From Orthonyx spaldingii (lineage: Eukaryota > Chordata > Aves > Passeriformes > Orthonychidae), in contig VZTJ01000553.1 in NCBI GenBank assembly GCA_013397795.1, positions 1 to 64,000 of the forward strand: 64,000 nucleotides of DNA, read 5' to 3'. Below the pieces are notes generated by a model. The model was not told where the DNA came from, ran no database searches, and worked only from the letters and a program-made list of their open reading frames with translations. Each line of letters starts with the position of its first letter. Positions within the stretch are counted from its first letter, which is position 1. A program made the position numbers and the translations under genes. Of the stretch, positions 26,035-38,055 are shown in pieces.

Positions 26035-28002
26035 AGGAGATGAAGTCCACTTTTAGGAATAACAATACCTCTTCAAGGTCTTCAGTAAAACATGAATTCT
26101 CATGAAAATTAAGTTAATTGCAGTTTAAGCATCTGACAACTAACAAGGTAAGTCTTATTGTTGCTTGTAGAGATGATTTTACTATAGATTTTGTGACTTA
26201 TAAACTTTTTCTCTCTCCTGTGCCTTTGTTTGTTAATTCAAGTAAGCCTCTTCACAGGTCTTAAATAAAAAAAAGCCTCAAATAGTGCAATATACTGAAA
26301 CCAGAATATAGTTACTAAGCTGTGGTTCATCTTCAGCTCAATTCTGTGAAGCTGACTTCATTTTCTTAAAGAACTCTACATTTGCCAGTATGAATTTTAA
26401 AAAGTGCACAGATTAACTTTTAACATATTAAATACTATTAAGTCTGTGCTGAATCTTAGGTATTAGTGTTGTTTGTCTCATACTTTCACGTTTGTTCTAG
26501 TCCACATTAGTTTTTGATGGCCTAGTAGCTCAAATAAAAGGGCACTATGTAAAGAATATAATGTATTTTTATTCTTCCTAATCTATGCATTTATATTACA
26601 GGTTTATTCTTGTCACAAGTGGAGTTGAACTTGATCTGGTTCACTGTTGTTTTCTCATGTGTATATCACTCTTTGAGAAATGTTTCTAAAGAGTAGGGGA
26701 TGTATGAAAATAGAGCATTTGCAGTACCTCTCCATGCATTTCAAACAGCATTGTCAACATGATTGCAAAATATTAGAGGAAAGAGACATGAAAAAATGAA
26801 AGGCTAATTTATTAAACTCTCGGTTAACCATCAAAATCTGTATAAAAATATACTGGCATCATTTGCTCTGATATAATGACCAACTGTTGATTTCATCTTA
26901 AAACCTGATTTATTACAAGCATAATATTTTAAGCATTTATCCAACTACAGTATTTAACACATCTCAGTTTAATGTTCTGTCTAAAACATATGAATTCCTT
27001 TGAAGTTATTTCTGTAGTCCTTAGTCCCATAAACCTCCAATTGAAAATAATGGAAATATAGTCACACAGACTGAAAATCTGCAACACTTTGGACCTATCT
27101 CACAGTTGCTGGGAGGCAGCATTCACTGAATTCAGTTAGTGCTAACTCAAGTGTGTAAAGCCCAATTATGCTAATACCACCTGAATGGGCCGTCTGTAAT
27201 GTACGATTTATTCTTTGGATTTGAACCTTTAAGAACCCAAGTGCCTTTTACATGATGCCTGCATGTGTGGAATTACAAATTCTTCTCTTGTAAAACCCAG
27301 ACAGCTAATAGTAAATCAAATAATAAACATGCAACATTTTTTTCTTATTTTACCCTGAGGTATTTTGGAAGGGAAAGTGTAAAAAGTCTCTTGGTTTTTT
27401 TCATTGAGTAGAAAAAGAATCATTAAACATATTTCTAAACATACGTTTCTGTCCAATGACTTTTATTTATTCTAAATGGCAGTGTATTGTATCAATTCTG
27501 GGGAAAAAATTTTACCAGTATGAAATACTGCAGGTCAAATAAAAATCTAATGTTTCAGATCAAAATTTGCATTACCCTGAATCACAGTTACTAACTAATC
27601 TGGTAAAGCTATTTGCTTAGTGGTTATCATAATGCTACATTATTCAAGCCTAAATGAATATTTTAGAAGTTATTTTTTATCTGTCACTAACATAATAGTG
27701 TCAGAGGACTGTTCTATTTACACTTCAGTCTTATTTTTCTTAAACTAAAAGACAATAAAAAAACTACATCCTCAACTGTATCTTTATTCAGTGATTTCAT
27801 ATCAAACTTTGTGGTAAAACAAAACTTGTGACAGAAGGAATTTTTTAATATAAAAACTATAAAATCTATTCATAGTCATTAAAATAAAGAGAAACCTCTA
27901 GAGTAACTGCACATAAAGGAAAAAAAAGCACATGAAACAAACATACAAAAAAAAATTAAACAAGAGACAACCCCTCATATAACATAGAGTCTCAAGTTCT
28001 AC
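26035..28002. other. AT-rich unique DNA, no gene recognised
   Basis: No supported element or coding frame is visible. Confidence 0.6.
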
Positions 28003-28272
28003 AGATATATATACTGGGCATGACATTCTCTAGTGTGAAATATCCCTCTGGCCAATTCATGTCACATGTCCAGCCTTGCCCTCTCTCAGCATTTTTTGTG
28101 TACCTTCTCACTGGCAAAGCAGGAGAGACCAAAAAACTCCTTGACTTAGAATAAACACTACTTAGGAACAACTGAAACATCAATATGTTACTAACACTAT
28201 TCTCATACTGAATGCAAAACCAGCATTGGACCAAGTACTGAGAATAAATTAACTCTATCCCAGTTGAAACCA
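28003..28272 (-). mobile_element. ERVL-type LTR fragment (U3 part)
   Basis: The plus strand shows in order ATATATACTGGGCATGACAT, CTCTGGCCAATTCATGTCAC, TTTGTGTACCTTCTCACTGG, CTTGACTTAGAATAAACACT and TAACTCTATCCCAGTTGAAA. The same blocks occur in the same order in the complete minus-strand LTR at 54578-55197. The fragment covers U3 from near the TATA box to just short of the LTR start. R and U5, which should lie to the left, are missing. The first bases of the LTR are also eroded. Confidence 0.85.
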
Positions 28273-28731
28273 TTAATCCATTTCTTGTATAACTTAGCCT
28301 ACTACAAATCCCAGATTTTGTGCATCAAAATTGGTGCTTTTTTTCCCTTTTAAATTTTTTTTTAATTGAAACATAGGACACTATTTACCTTAAAAGCTAA
28401 TAGGAATAACAGTGTATTCTTAGTGTGGCTTAGCACTGTCACACTGATAGCAAGATACCTGACAACAACTTTGACCACCAGATTCTCAACTCTTTGTAAA
28501 TCTCCCAGTTTCCAAAGATTCAAACAGAATTAAGTGCTACCTCAAACAGAAAGGGAGAAAATAGTAATCTTTCTTTCACATTATTTCTCCTGGCTATAGG
28601 GGATATATCGCTGGTGGAAAAGTGTCCCATTAATCCTGTGTTGTTAGCTTCTGGGAGATGTTGGATGGTTTCAGGCAGTGTTTTCTTGTGGGCTAATGTT
28701 TTCTGGTGGTTTCAGGAGTGTGAAAACAGAC
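28273..28731. other. Unique spacer, no gene recognised
   Basis: AT-rich spacer between two LTRs. Bases 28732-28737 (ACTTAA) are the left target-site duplication of the next element. Confidence 0.6.
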
Positions 28732-28737
28732 ACTTAA

Positions 28738-29142
28738 TGTGGTAGTGTGCCGGCCACCAGGGACATCCTGGCCCGGCCTGACCACTCACCGCTCTGCATT
28801 CCACTTATCCCTCCCCTGTTCACCCAGGACTGGCCACATGTCACGGGCTCGTCATTTGTTTATTAGCTGGCCTCTCGCCCTGCCCACCAGGGGGAGAGGG
28901 AATGAAAGAGAGAGGCAAGAAGGGGGCGGGGGAGTCTGGCCACGTTTCCACTACACATCTTGTTTTCCGCCTCTCCCTCGACAAGGGAAGAATAAAGGAC
29001 TCTGATAAACGCAACTTGTACGTCTGTCTTTGCCTGCCTGGAGCAGCCACCGCCGGCCTGGGATCGGAGCTACTGAGGCCGGGGCTGCAGGGGCTGGACT
29101 CGGTGGCCTGGAGGGGCCCGTAGAGGAAATAGGAAAGCTACA
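28738..29142 (+). mobile_element. Solo LTR with exact 6-bp target-site duplication (class II / ERVK-like)
   Basis: The LTR starts TGTGGTAGTGTG and ends GGAAAGCTACA. It is flanked by ACTTAA on both sides (28732-28737 and 29143-29148), an exact 6-bp duplication typical of class II retroviruses. A polyadenylation signal AATAAA lies at 28991-28996, followed by a GC-rich U5. Length is 405 bp, with GC content far above the surroundings. A second copy of the same family lies reversed at 50339-50744 and aligns end to end, roughly four-fifths identical by eye. No internal retroviral sequence is present, so this is what remains after LTR-LTR recombination. Open frames over it are incidental. Confidence 0.93.
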
Positions 29143-29148
29143 ACTTAA

Positions 29149-29771
29149 CAGCATTAGTCTTACAGAAAAGGCAAGGCAGAGTTATCTTTCAAAAGGTGAT
29201 ATCAGATACGCAAACTAACTGACAGAAGTTTCTAACTGGCTGGTTAAAATGGGAGGGAAATGCACATCCAGCAAGTACCTGTTTATACCCATAAGCATTA
29301 AAACGTTGTTGTATCCTCTTTCTGAAAAATTACAGAGCTGTGTTTTTCCTCTTTTCAAAGGATGTTAAAATATTGTGTTCTTTAATCTTGTAAGTATGTC
29401 TCTTCTTTTTTCCCAGAGTATTGAGGAAGTTGCAGAATCATTTAAAAAAGTAGAGGTTTGTCTCCTTTCTAAATATGCACTATTTTAGAAAACATTTATT
29501 ACATTTTGTCTTCCTTTTGATCTGATGAGGTCACCTTGGATGTAGTTCAAGCAAGTCTGAGCATCTGTCTTTCAATACATCTTGTTTTGGATGCAAATTG
29601 GGCACTTAGGAATGTTTTGCCTTCGGCTCAGTTTATCTGAAAGCAAACTAAGTAAAAATCGGATCCTCAGATCTTCGTAAATTTATTTGTGGATCATACT
29701 AATGTTTAATTAAATATTTTTTGTTAGTATCGTTACCCTGATCTGAACCATTTACATTCTCTTTTACCTAA
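29149..29771. other. Unique spacer, no gene recognised
   Basis: AT-rich spacer between two plus-strand LTRs. No element or coding frame was recognised. Confidence 0.6.
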
Positions 29772-29776
29772 ACATT

Positions 29777-31413
29777 TGTCCTGGGTTTGCCCAGCAAGGG
29801 TCAGTCTTGCACGTGACCTATGTGGCAGGAAGCAGTACACCTTACTTCCTGAGAAACAGAGCCAGTGACCAGCTAGTTTTGAGTATTGATAAGTATATAA
29901 TCCAATTAAAAGTTGCTCTGCCTCCAGGAAAAAAACCATATTTAAGAGAGAGACACCTGAGGAAAAACTCTCTTTCTTGTCCTGTTGCTGCTAGAGAAGC
30001 AAGTCCTGTGCTTCTCTCTCTGGTAAGACTGGGCCCTTGCCCTCCCCCCTCCGTTTGGGGGGCTGGGTTGGGAAAGGGGGTTTTGAAGCAGCAGTGCAGT
30101 TCAACGTGGGGGAGGACCCGGTCTGAGCTCTCCGGCTCCGAGGCAGCTGGGCAAACATTCCAACTATAGCAGGCAGGGCCGGGCCCCTGCTCTGGGCTGG
30201 ACAGGGGCCTGGCCAGCTCCATCTGGGCTGGGTCAGCTTTGCAGAGCGAGGCTAATGAGACTCTTGACTGACTGCTTCTGCAGCCCTGCTCAGACTTTTT
30301 AAATAACCCAGCAAAAGATCATGAGACTGTCGCAGAGGCCTGAGAAAGAAATTAACCCTTTCATTACCCAGATGAAACTTGCAGACACACATCTTCCCTT
30401 GCACAGACAGAGAAAGCGTGAGGACACCTACAGAAACACAACATAGAGACTCAAAGTCAGTGAAANNNNNNNNNNNNNNNNNNNNNNNNNNNNNNNNNNN
30501 NNNNNNNNNNNNNNNNNNNNNNNNNNNNNNNNNNNNNNNNNNNNNNNNNNNNNNNNNNNNNNNNNNNNNNNNNNNNNNNNNNNNNNNGAGGGAGGAGCAT
30601 GAGGAGTGCTTTTAATGTGAAAGCTGAAAATTCTTCTGTGAAACCATGGTTGAAACTAAGCTAAAATATTCCCTGTAATGTATGAGGAAATGGTCCAATG
30701 TGATGTTCTACTTGCAGCCAGTGCATCTAGTGAACCAAGGCACCTGTGTAAAGATAAGTAGATACTGAAGTAATTGCAGCCTGATGAGAAGTTTGAGAAG
30801 AGACAAAGAAGCTGTAATCTGGATCCCTTGCCCCAAGGAATGGTCAAAGAGGACTTACGTTACCATTTATGGAAGAAGGGGATTTCTTTGCGGCTGTAGT
30901 AGAACCACTCATCCTTAAAAAAATACCCCATGAACCGTCATAACCCACCGCAGTAGCTGTGAGAAGGCTGCTAGTGTGGGAGAGTTTTTCCACAACAAGC
31001 AGATTTTCTTTTTCCTGGGCAGCTGCTAGCGGTGAGGCTGAAAACCATAAGAACTGTATTTCTTGTGGAGAAGTCAACATGGTAAAGCAGGAAGAAACTT
31101 CTCTCCCTAAATGAACTGAAGAAAGAGTAATTTAGAAGTGGTTAACTGACTGAAAGCCAAAGTGTTGTTTTTTGTATTGTCATTGGAAAAAAATAGAGAG
31201 GTGGGAGGAGCAAAAATGTTCTGAAAGTTTTGTTCTGGTTCTTAATGTTTTTTCCTTCCTTTCAAGCCTGTTAATAAACTTTCTTCATAGTCTTTAAAGT
31301 TTGAACCTGCTTTACCTACTCCTAATCCTTATCTCGCACCAAAATTGAATAAAATCTGGTAGGTGTGCTGGTGTTTAGCCAGAAACTCAGGTGAACGAAC
31401 TCAAACCACTACA
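29777..31413 (+). mobile_element. Long ERVL-type LTR, containing an assembly gap
   Basis: The element begins TGTCCTGGGTTTGCCCAGCA, a start I associate with avian ERVL-type LTRs. It ends CTCAAACCACTACA, with an AATAAA-type signal in GAATAAAATCTGG about 65 bp before the end. Flanks are ACATT (29772-29776) and CCATT (31414-31418), a 5-bp duplication with one mismatch, the size expected for ERVL. The span is 1637 bp including 122 N. I see no repeated ends inside it, so it is probably one long LTR rather than a short provirus, but the gap prevents certainty. Frames inside, including a 120-codon one at 29807-30169, show no retroviral protein motif. Confidence 0.7.
30466..30587. other. Assembly gap of 122 N
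   Basis: Run of undetermined bases inside the LTR at 29777-31413, resuming at GAGGGAGGAG. Any open frame spanning it is meaningless. Confidence 0.99.
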
Positions 31414-31699
31414 CCATTTTAGCTGCACAAACAGGAAATAAAATGTCAGTCAACTGAAAATCATTAAATAGTTGAGGACTTCCCACACTCTCAGTCTTAA
31501 GTAATTGATGACATCATCCCTATTTTTAGTTAGATGAAATCAAGGAAATCAGCCTTCTATGGCTAAATTCTGCCAACCAGTTACAGTATTGGCACTGGGA
31601 CTAGTGGCTGGACTCAACCTTTAATACCAGATTTTAACACAATGCTGTATGAAGTGCCCACCTATCCACAAATCATCTGCCTCCTATAGGTAACCCTCA

Positions 31700-32569
31700 G
31701 CTAGGATTCCTGCATTTCATGTGACAGTCTGAGCTAACTGTTGGTCTTGGGGTGGTTTTATGATGATGCCCAGAAATACCTGCTGTAGCTTTAGGGTGAG
31801 TCCGAAGGAAGGGTGGGTGCCTTGGAGTCCCAGTGCAGGCTTTGTCCAAGACTCTCTCTGAGCATGTTGGGGGCGGCATGGACTGGACATCACTTTGTTG
31901 CTTTGCTAGATCAGTTTTTCTGCTAGCTTAAGCAAGAAGTTTCCTTTTTTTTTTTTTTTTAATTCCTCTAACCTAGAGGCTGCACCAGCAATCCTTTTGG
32001 TGACCTCTGTTTGTTTTCTCTTGAGCTGTTGGGCTTGGTTTTGGTCTGAAGCCGGGTGGGCGCCAAGGCAATCGATCTGGGATCTGTGGGGGACATTCAA
32101 GGGCTGCTCCAGCCCAAACTTCGGGAAAAGTTGAACCAACAAGAGAAAGGACACCAAAATCCACCAGCTTCATCTGCTGTGAGGAGGAGACCAATGCCAG
32201 AAGTCCAGCAGGTTCCCACCTGTTCTGCCAGAGCTGCTGCATGAACTCCTTTTTCCCCTTCCCTGAGACAAAAAGCCAGCGCCATTTTTCCTTCTTCCCC
32301 AGGCATTTGGAGTTTTTTGTTTTGCTGTAGGTGGGAGTGGAGGGAGGTAAGATTGTGCAAGTTCAATATCTAGCATTTATTCAATCTTTTTTTCTATGCT
32401 GTGTGGGCACCTTGTTTTGTTAATAAAAACTTGTTTCTTTTTTTCACTTTCACCCACCGTATTCATTTCCCTTGTTGGCAGAAAAAAGGGATTCCTGAAG
32501 CCCTTCTCTTTGAAGAAAAACACTCATTCTAGAGTGTTTTTCTCCTAAATTTGTCTCTAAACCTAGACA
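31700..32569 (+). mobile_element. ERVL-type LTR, start uncertain
   Basis: The 3' part is recognisable: a polyadenylation-type TTAATAAAAACTTG near 32420, then TTTCACTTTCACCCACC, TTGTTGGCAGAAAAAAGG, CACTCATTCTAGAGTG and a terminal CTAAACCTAGACA. The middle (about 31780-32260) is GC-richer than the surrounding DNA and fits an LTR body. I could not fix the 5' end or a target-site duplication. Opposite-strand frames of 83-89 codons here show no known domain. Confidence 0.6.
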
Positions 32570-32814
32570 CTGCTGTTAGGATTTGATTTTAAATGGCAAT
32601 GCATTTAATTGCATTCTCTGCAAAACCCTTGCAAGTTAAGGTAAAAATAGCACTGCCATAAGGATTGTCAACCTGAAGGTCATAGCAAGCCTGTTTTCTG
32701 GATGGCAAGACTCAAGATTTTTTCTTTGTCTCTGTTGCAACAGTAGATAACAGTATTGTAAAACTTAGAGTCACTGCAGTAAGATCTCTGTTATGGGTCG
32801 GGGTAGGATGGTGA

Positions 32815-33115
32815 TGGTCAGGTCAGGCTCTGTGGTGGCTGTTTTGCATGAGAATCACTCGTCTCCCTCTAGTACACTTTTGTAATTAATATTGTTTCTC
32901 TTATTGCTCATTTTCTTGTCTCATTGCTATTTCCAGTAAATTGTTCTTATCTCAACCCCTGACCTTCACCTTTTGTGCCACCAGTTCTCATCTCTCAACA
33001 TGCTGCAAAAGGGAAGGAGAGGGAAGAATAAGTGAGCGTGTGAGTGAGTGGTGCTTGGTTTGGAGGGTTTTGGTGGGAGCAATAAATTCAGGAATACCAT
33101 TCCTAAACAATAGCA
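32815..33115 (+). mobile_element. ERVL-type LTR, 3' part
   Basis: The segment matches the 3' part of the LTR at 52139-52630. Shared blocks are GAATCACTC, TTGCTATTTCCAGTAA / TTGCTGTTTCTAGTAA, TATCTCAACCC, GACCTTCACCTTTT / GATCTTCACCTTTT and the terminal GGAATACCATTCCTAAAC. The 5' portion of the LTR is missing. Orientation is the same as the two LTRs just upstream. Confidence 0.82.
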
Positions 33116-36100
33116 GGCTGTTACAAAGAAGTCAGTACAGCTATGAAGTAAAAGAGAAAACTAGCACGGTATAGTTAAATAAAGACTAATGTTTAACACA
33201 AATATTCACTCTAGAAGCACCTTTCAACCTTTCCCTGAACAGTGACCACTAATTGAATTAATATATTCTCAAATATATTGTAAATGGGAAACTTTAATCC
33301 ATTTCCATTACTAGGACCTAGTGAGACAGGAAATTTTTTTCTGTCTTAAACAATATACACAAAAAATGTTTCCTTCAAATCATTTAAAGCTTTAAAAAAG
33401 AATCATCCAGTTCAACCTGGGTAACTAACATCCCTGAGCCTCACAGGGGTGACTGATGCAGGAATAGAATCAATAGATGAACAATACAAAAACTACTATG
33501 GTTAAATAAATGCAAAATGGGAATTTGTGCATGCCTTGAATCAGCTTTAATTTAGTTATCCCAATTGATTATTTGCTGAATCCTATTAGGAGAGGCATAT
33601 AAATAAGAAGTGAAATTTGGCAGTTAATTGAAAGTTAAGTCTGCTGGAAACTAAAGTGAATAAATATACAAAATATAGAAACTCATTAAGCATTTTAGCC
33701 TTAGTCAGATGCTGAAAACCAGGTCTAAGTTTGTCCCACCCTAAATTTTGCCTTTTTACAGTAAAACACCAAAGGGCTTGTGGTTTATACTGAGTTGAAT
33801 ATTTTATTTTATTTAAAAATATTTCTACTTTAATTCAAATTGCCCTACATGGGTTTTTTTCTAGTAATACAGGGATAAGACTGAAAGAAGCAGTGTCAGT
33901 TTTTCAAATGGAACATATTTCTTTATATACTCTTCACAGAATATAAGGCCAAAACTCTATACCCTCATGAGGATCCTCTCCCAGTGACACAACTCTGTAG
34001 TCAACTACACTTTGCTCTCTGACTTCCCATTTAGGCTGACTTTTCTGTAGCACACTGGTTGGGGGGCATAAATATCTGAGGGGTACGTGAAGCCCCATTT
34101 CCTTCCAAAATAGTTTAAAAGGTGCAGCTGAGGTGTCAACATGACCTGCAAGTCTTGAGTGGCAGCAGCAGTGTGACATTGTAATGAAGCACCAGTAGGT
34201 CCATAAAAAGTGTGCTGTCCTAAAATGCTGACAAGAGGCCTACACGGAGCTTTACCCTCAGCAAAGCAGATTCACAATAGTTAATGCAGTGAAAATCTGA
34301 ATGGCAGATACATCTCAGCCATTCAAAAAATTACTGAGATATGTTTTGTTCAGCCCCTCCTTCTTTAAAGTTCATCTCAGAATATTTAGTCCTTCATTTT
34401 ACTTCTACTGCAAACTGGATAATTCAAGACATTTTTATTTGCACATCTATGTAAAGAACAATAAAATTTTTCTCAGTCGTCATATGTCACATAGGATGAA
34501 GGTAAACACTCATAATTGGACAAATTTTTATGAATAACCTGACCCGTGTTTTCTGCAATGTGAAAGCTGCAAGTCAGCTGTGTGCCAGTGACAGACTAAC
34601 AGACATAAACACAGCACACACAGAATAAATGAATCCTGTTCAAATTTTTTTTAAAGTTCTAGAGAAAAGCAAAAAACATAAATTGAAAAGAAGTTTTTTG
34701 TTATTTCAGATTCTTGTGCCTAGTGCAACTATCAGTGTGTGAATCACTGTATACAGATGAACTGTGGGGTGAGAAATTAATGTTACTTCATTTAATCCAA
34801 ATAATGGAATACTGCATTGTAGAACTCTGAAATAATTGCGGATGTGAAGAATGGAGACAATAACTTGGTTTTCAAATTATGGCCATCAGTGAAACTTATG
34901 TTACATGTGAAAGGAATAAGATGAATATGTCTTTACAAACAGACCGTGTGAATCTGCTTGTAGATATGGCTAGGAATTTATAGATAGGGAAGTAACAGAA
35001 AAAACCCCTTAGTTCTAGAAAATGTTACTAATCAACATGGACCATTGGTCAGTCAATTAAGGCCATGTTAATTTCCTGAACGTAGAGAAAAACAACAAAG
35101 AAATAATGGAATAATGATTAGGTGTTTTCTCTCTTTCTTTTATACAACAAATGGAGGGTGCATGATAGAGGGGGGGTATAGAGCAGGTGATTTGGGATGT
35201 CTGTACCTTTCGAGTACCTTGGCCAATGGAGAAAAGGAAGAGGAAGATGCAGCCAGGAACTTAGGATAAAAAGGAAGTTGCATCCCCCAACAATTAGAGA
35301 GATCCCATGGGAAATGCCCATGGCCTCTCCCTTTATTCAAATAAAGTTACAGGACTCCTCTGTCTCCTTTTTAGACATAAACCTCTGGCATTGTGGATTA
35401 ATTTTCCTGACATGTGAAATGAAAGAAATGCTGTGTGAAGGAAATTATTAAGCTTTAAAACCTCATATATTAAAGTCTCTCTGCTGCAACATAAAAGATA
35501 TGGTATTAAGTAAGCCGCATATAGTGTAACTGAATGTATTCAATGAAAAGGTAAAAATATTGATAAAAAGACTGCCGTGGGAATAAAGGTAGAATGTAAA
35601 AACTTTCTGTAAAATTGAATAGTATGAAAGAATTTTAACTTTAAAGGATGAGAGAAATGGGAAAAATGAATTGTAAAATAGAGATATGCACTAAAAATCA
35701 AATTAAAGCACACCTGGAAGGAATACATGACAATCAATAATTACACATTATATTCACTCAAAGATGGGAGAAATTCAATTAACGTTTAGTCTTATTAAGA
35801 AGGTTTGAAATCAGGTTTTGTTTCTTTTTATATTAAAGAGTTTTAATGTAATTCTACAGGATAAGATTTAATAAATACTTTCTACATGGATATTAGAGGA
35901 ATTTACTGGTTGCTAAGCTACTGCCAAAACTTTTAAAAATTATTCTGGGGGTAAGTATTTGCTGCAATAATGTGTAATGCAATATTATGCTTGCTATGAA
36001 CGCACAGACACAGAAAGTATTTATGAAGTCTGTGCAAGACTGTCCAAATTTTTGAGCCTAAAAACATTAATTTGTTCAGGCTACACATGGGAGAAGGGTT

Positions 36101-36635
36101 CCAGCAAGTCATACTTCTCAAGAGTGAAGTAGAGGTTGGCCTTAAGCGAATTAATGTAATAGATGAAACATTCAGAATTGATTTTCATCTTATAAGTCTG
36201 TTCTCAAGTCTATTCTTCAATCTATGGCAAACAGGGTGGGGAAATGACCTAGTGGAACAGTGTACAACCGATAGTAAAAGTGAGCTATCATCCTTTAATC
36301 AGCTCTCTACACATGTAAGAACACTTATATTAAGGCCTGTTGCAGTTAAATTGTGAAAAGTATCAAGTGCTTTAGACAAAAATATTAACAAAAGAGCTCC
36401 AACATCGAACTCAATCAAAACTCTCAGTTAGTGCTTCTGCTTATAAGTTTTTAGGTTCTTTAAACAAATAAGTAAGGGCAGGTCAATTATTTACTCACCA
36501 TTCTTATACTTCCAGTGAAAACCAGGAGACCATTTTCAGTAAGTCCTTTTCCCATCACCAGCCTGAATTTTATTGTATTTTTTTAAATTTTGATTCCTAA
36601 TTATCAAAGTATCTGGGCACTTCTTAAAATCCATA
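33116..36635. other. AT-rich unique DNA, no gene recognised
   Basis: No transposon or coding frame was recognised. Two copies of a CCATGGGAAATGCCCATGG-type palindrome centre lie near 35305, probably chance. Confidence 0.55.
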
Positions 36636-36641
36636 CATCCT

Positions 36642-37323
36642 TGTCGCTGCCCAGCCACTGCTGGTTTTCAAGCTGCCTGGTGGCTTGAGTGCGACCTTCT
36701 GTGCTTGGCTCTCTGCCGGACCTCTGCAGCACTCAGGCTCAGCAGATTTTGGTCTCCTGGCAACAGCTCAAGCAGGCACAGCTCATCCAGGGGAGCTAGC
36801 AGCAGCAGTTGGAAACAGTGTAGCGGCTCGGCAGAAAAGGAGAGGGAGGACTCAAAGTAGCAGCAACTCCAGTTTATTGAGCACCGAAAGGGAGATGCTA
36901 CCAAGAGCCGGGATCTGAGGGTGTGCAGGGGTTTAAAAGGGGCAAGAAAAGGGGCAGTCCAAGGGGAGGAACAAGGAAATAAACCAATAGGGAGACAAAA
37001 CGTAATCGGGGAACATCCAATGGGGAAACAAAGGGGTGGAATACATTAACTTAACCGATCAACGGAACCCGGTAACAGAATTTTCAGGTAACTTATGAAT
37101 ATTAACATAACTGTGAGGGGACGGGGGAGGAGATGGAACCTGACTGACAACTATGAGTGGCGGGAAAATATCCATGCCTGCCTTCCCCATCCCCCTCAGA
37201 CTCACTGTGCTGAGGGAATAGTTCGACCATCTTGATTCTTCATTAACCCACATGGAGAAGGCAGGTGTGGCAGATTGTTGCTCACTCTCTGCGACCACAG
37301 CCACCAGCTGGGTCACCGCCACA
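36642..37323 (-). mobile_element. Solo LTR with exact 6-bp target-site duplication (class II / ERVK-like)
   Basis: On the minus strand the element starts TGTGGCGGTGACCC and ends GGCTGGGCAGCGACA. CATCCT flanks it exactly on both sides (36636-36641 and 37324-37329). In sense order there are ATTGG/CCAAT-type boxes, a TATA-like CTTTTAAACC (plus 36932-36938) and the polyadenylation signal in GCTCAATAAACTGG (plus TTTATT 36873-36878), then a long GC-rich U5. Length is 682 bp. There is no internal region. The exact duplication and intact promoter and poly(A) signals suggest a fairly young insertion. No second copy lies in this window. Frames over it (77-87 codons) are incidental. Confidence 0.9.
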
Positions 37324-38036
37324 CATCCTCAGAACACTCATATAAGACAGGATAGTGTTGTCATCACCCATATTAGCACAAAAAAGGTGCCTATCATGTT
37401 AGTTGGAACGAGGTTTGGATCTTTGGTGTTGGTTTATCTTTTTTTTTTATAGGAATAGAAGTCAGATATAAAAGAAAATGTTTCCTCTTGAACTTTTTTC
37501 TTTCCTTTTTTGCTTATTTTTGCCCTCCCTCCCTCCTTCCTCCCCTGCCCCCATCTCACCTCACCCAGTCCCTCTGCAGTTATCCATACAGTTTCAAAAA
37601 GAGCTAGATGCATATAAATATGTTGATGCATATTAGGAAATTGCACAGTCCTTGACCCTTTGCTGCTGCCGGATTAAGGCTGCCTGTGCCTCTGCAAATC
37701 AGGTATTTGCTGCAGTGTGTGACCTGGTGCTGTCAGGACCAAGATACAGCATGTGGCTCTCTGCTGGAAGCATATCTGGAGAGAGGCCAGATGCCCACTT
37801 TCTCCATCAGCCCTGCTTCAGTGTGACTGTAAGAAGCAAAGTAATGCCATCCCATTCTCATCCTTGTTCACAGGTAGATATGCATGAGTGGGCAGCTCTC
37901 TGACTTCCAACAAGGAATTAAACTTTAAGCTATGTTCTCCTGATCTCAGGGATGTAAAGAGACACTTCTAAATGTGTCAAAATCCCAAGATTGACTTCAA
38001 GTTATTCTACATTTTCATGAAAAAGAAGAAAGATAT

Positions 38037-38055
38037 TCTTGTTGTTGTTGTTGTT
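38037..38055. repeat. (TTG)n microsatellite
   Basis: About six TTG units. Confidence 0.85.

Noticed and set aside
29807..30222. Opposed frames of 120 and 126 codons
   Set aside because: Both fall in a GC-rich part of an LTR; neither shows retroviral or cellular protein motifs.
30379..30615. 78-codon frame across undetermined bases
   Set aside because: It spans 122 N and cannot be judged.
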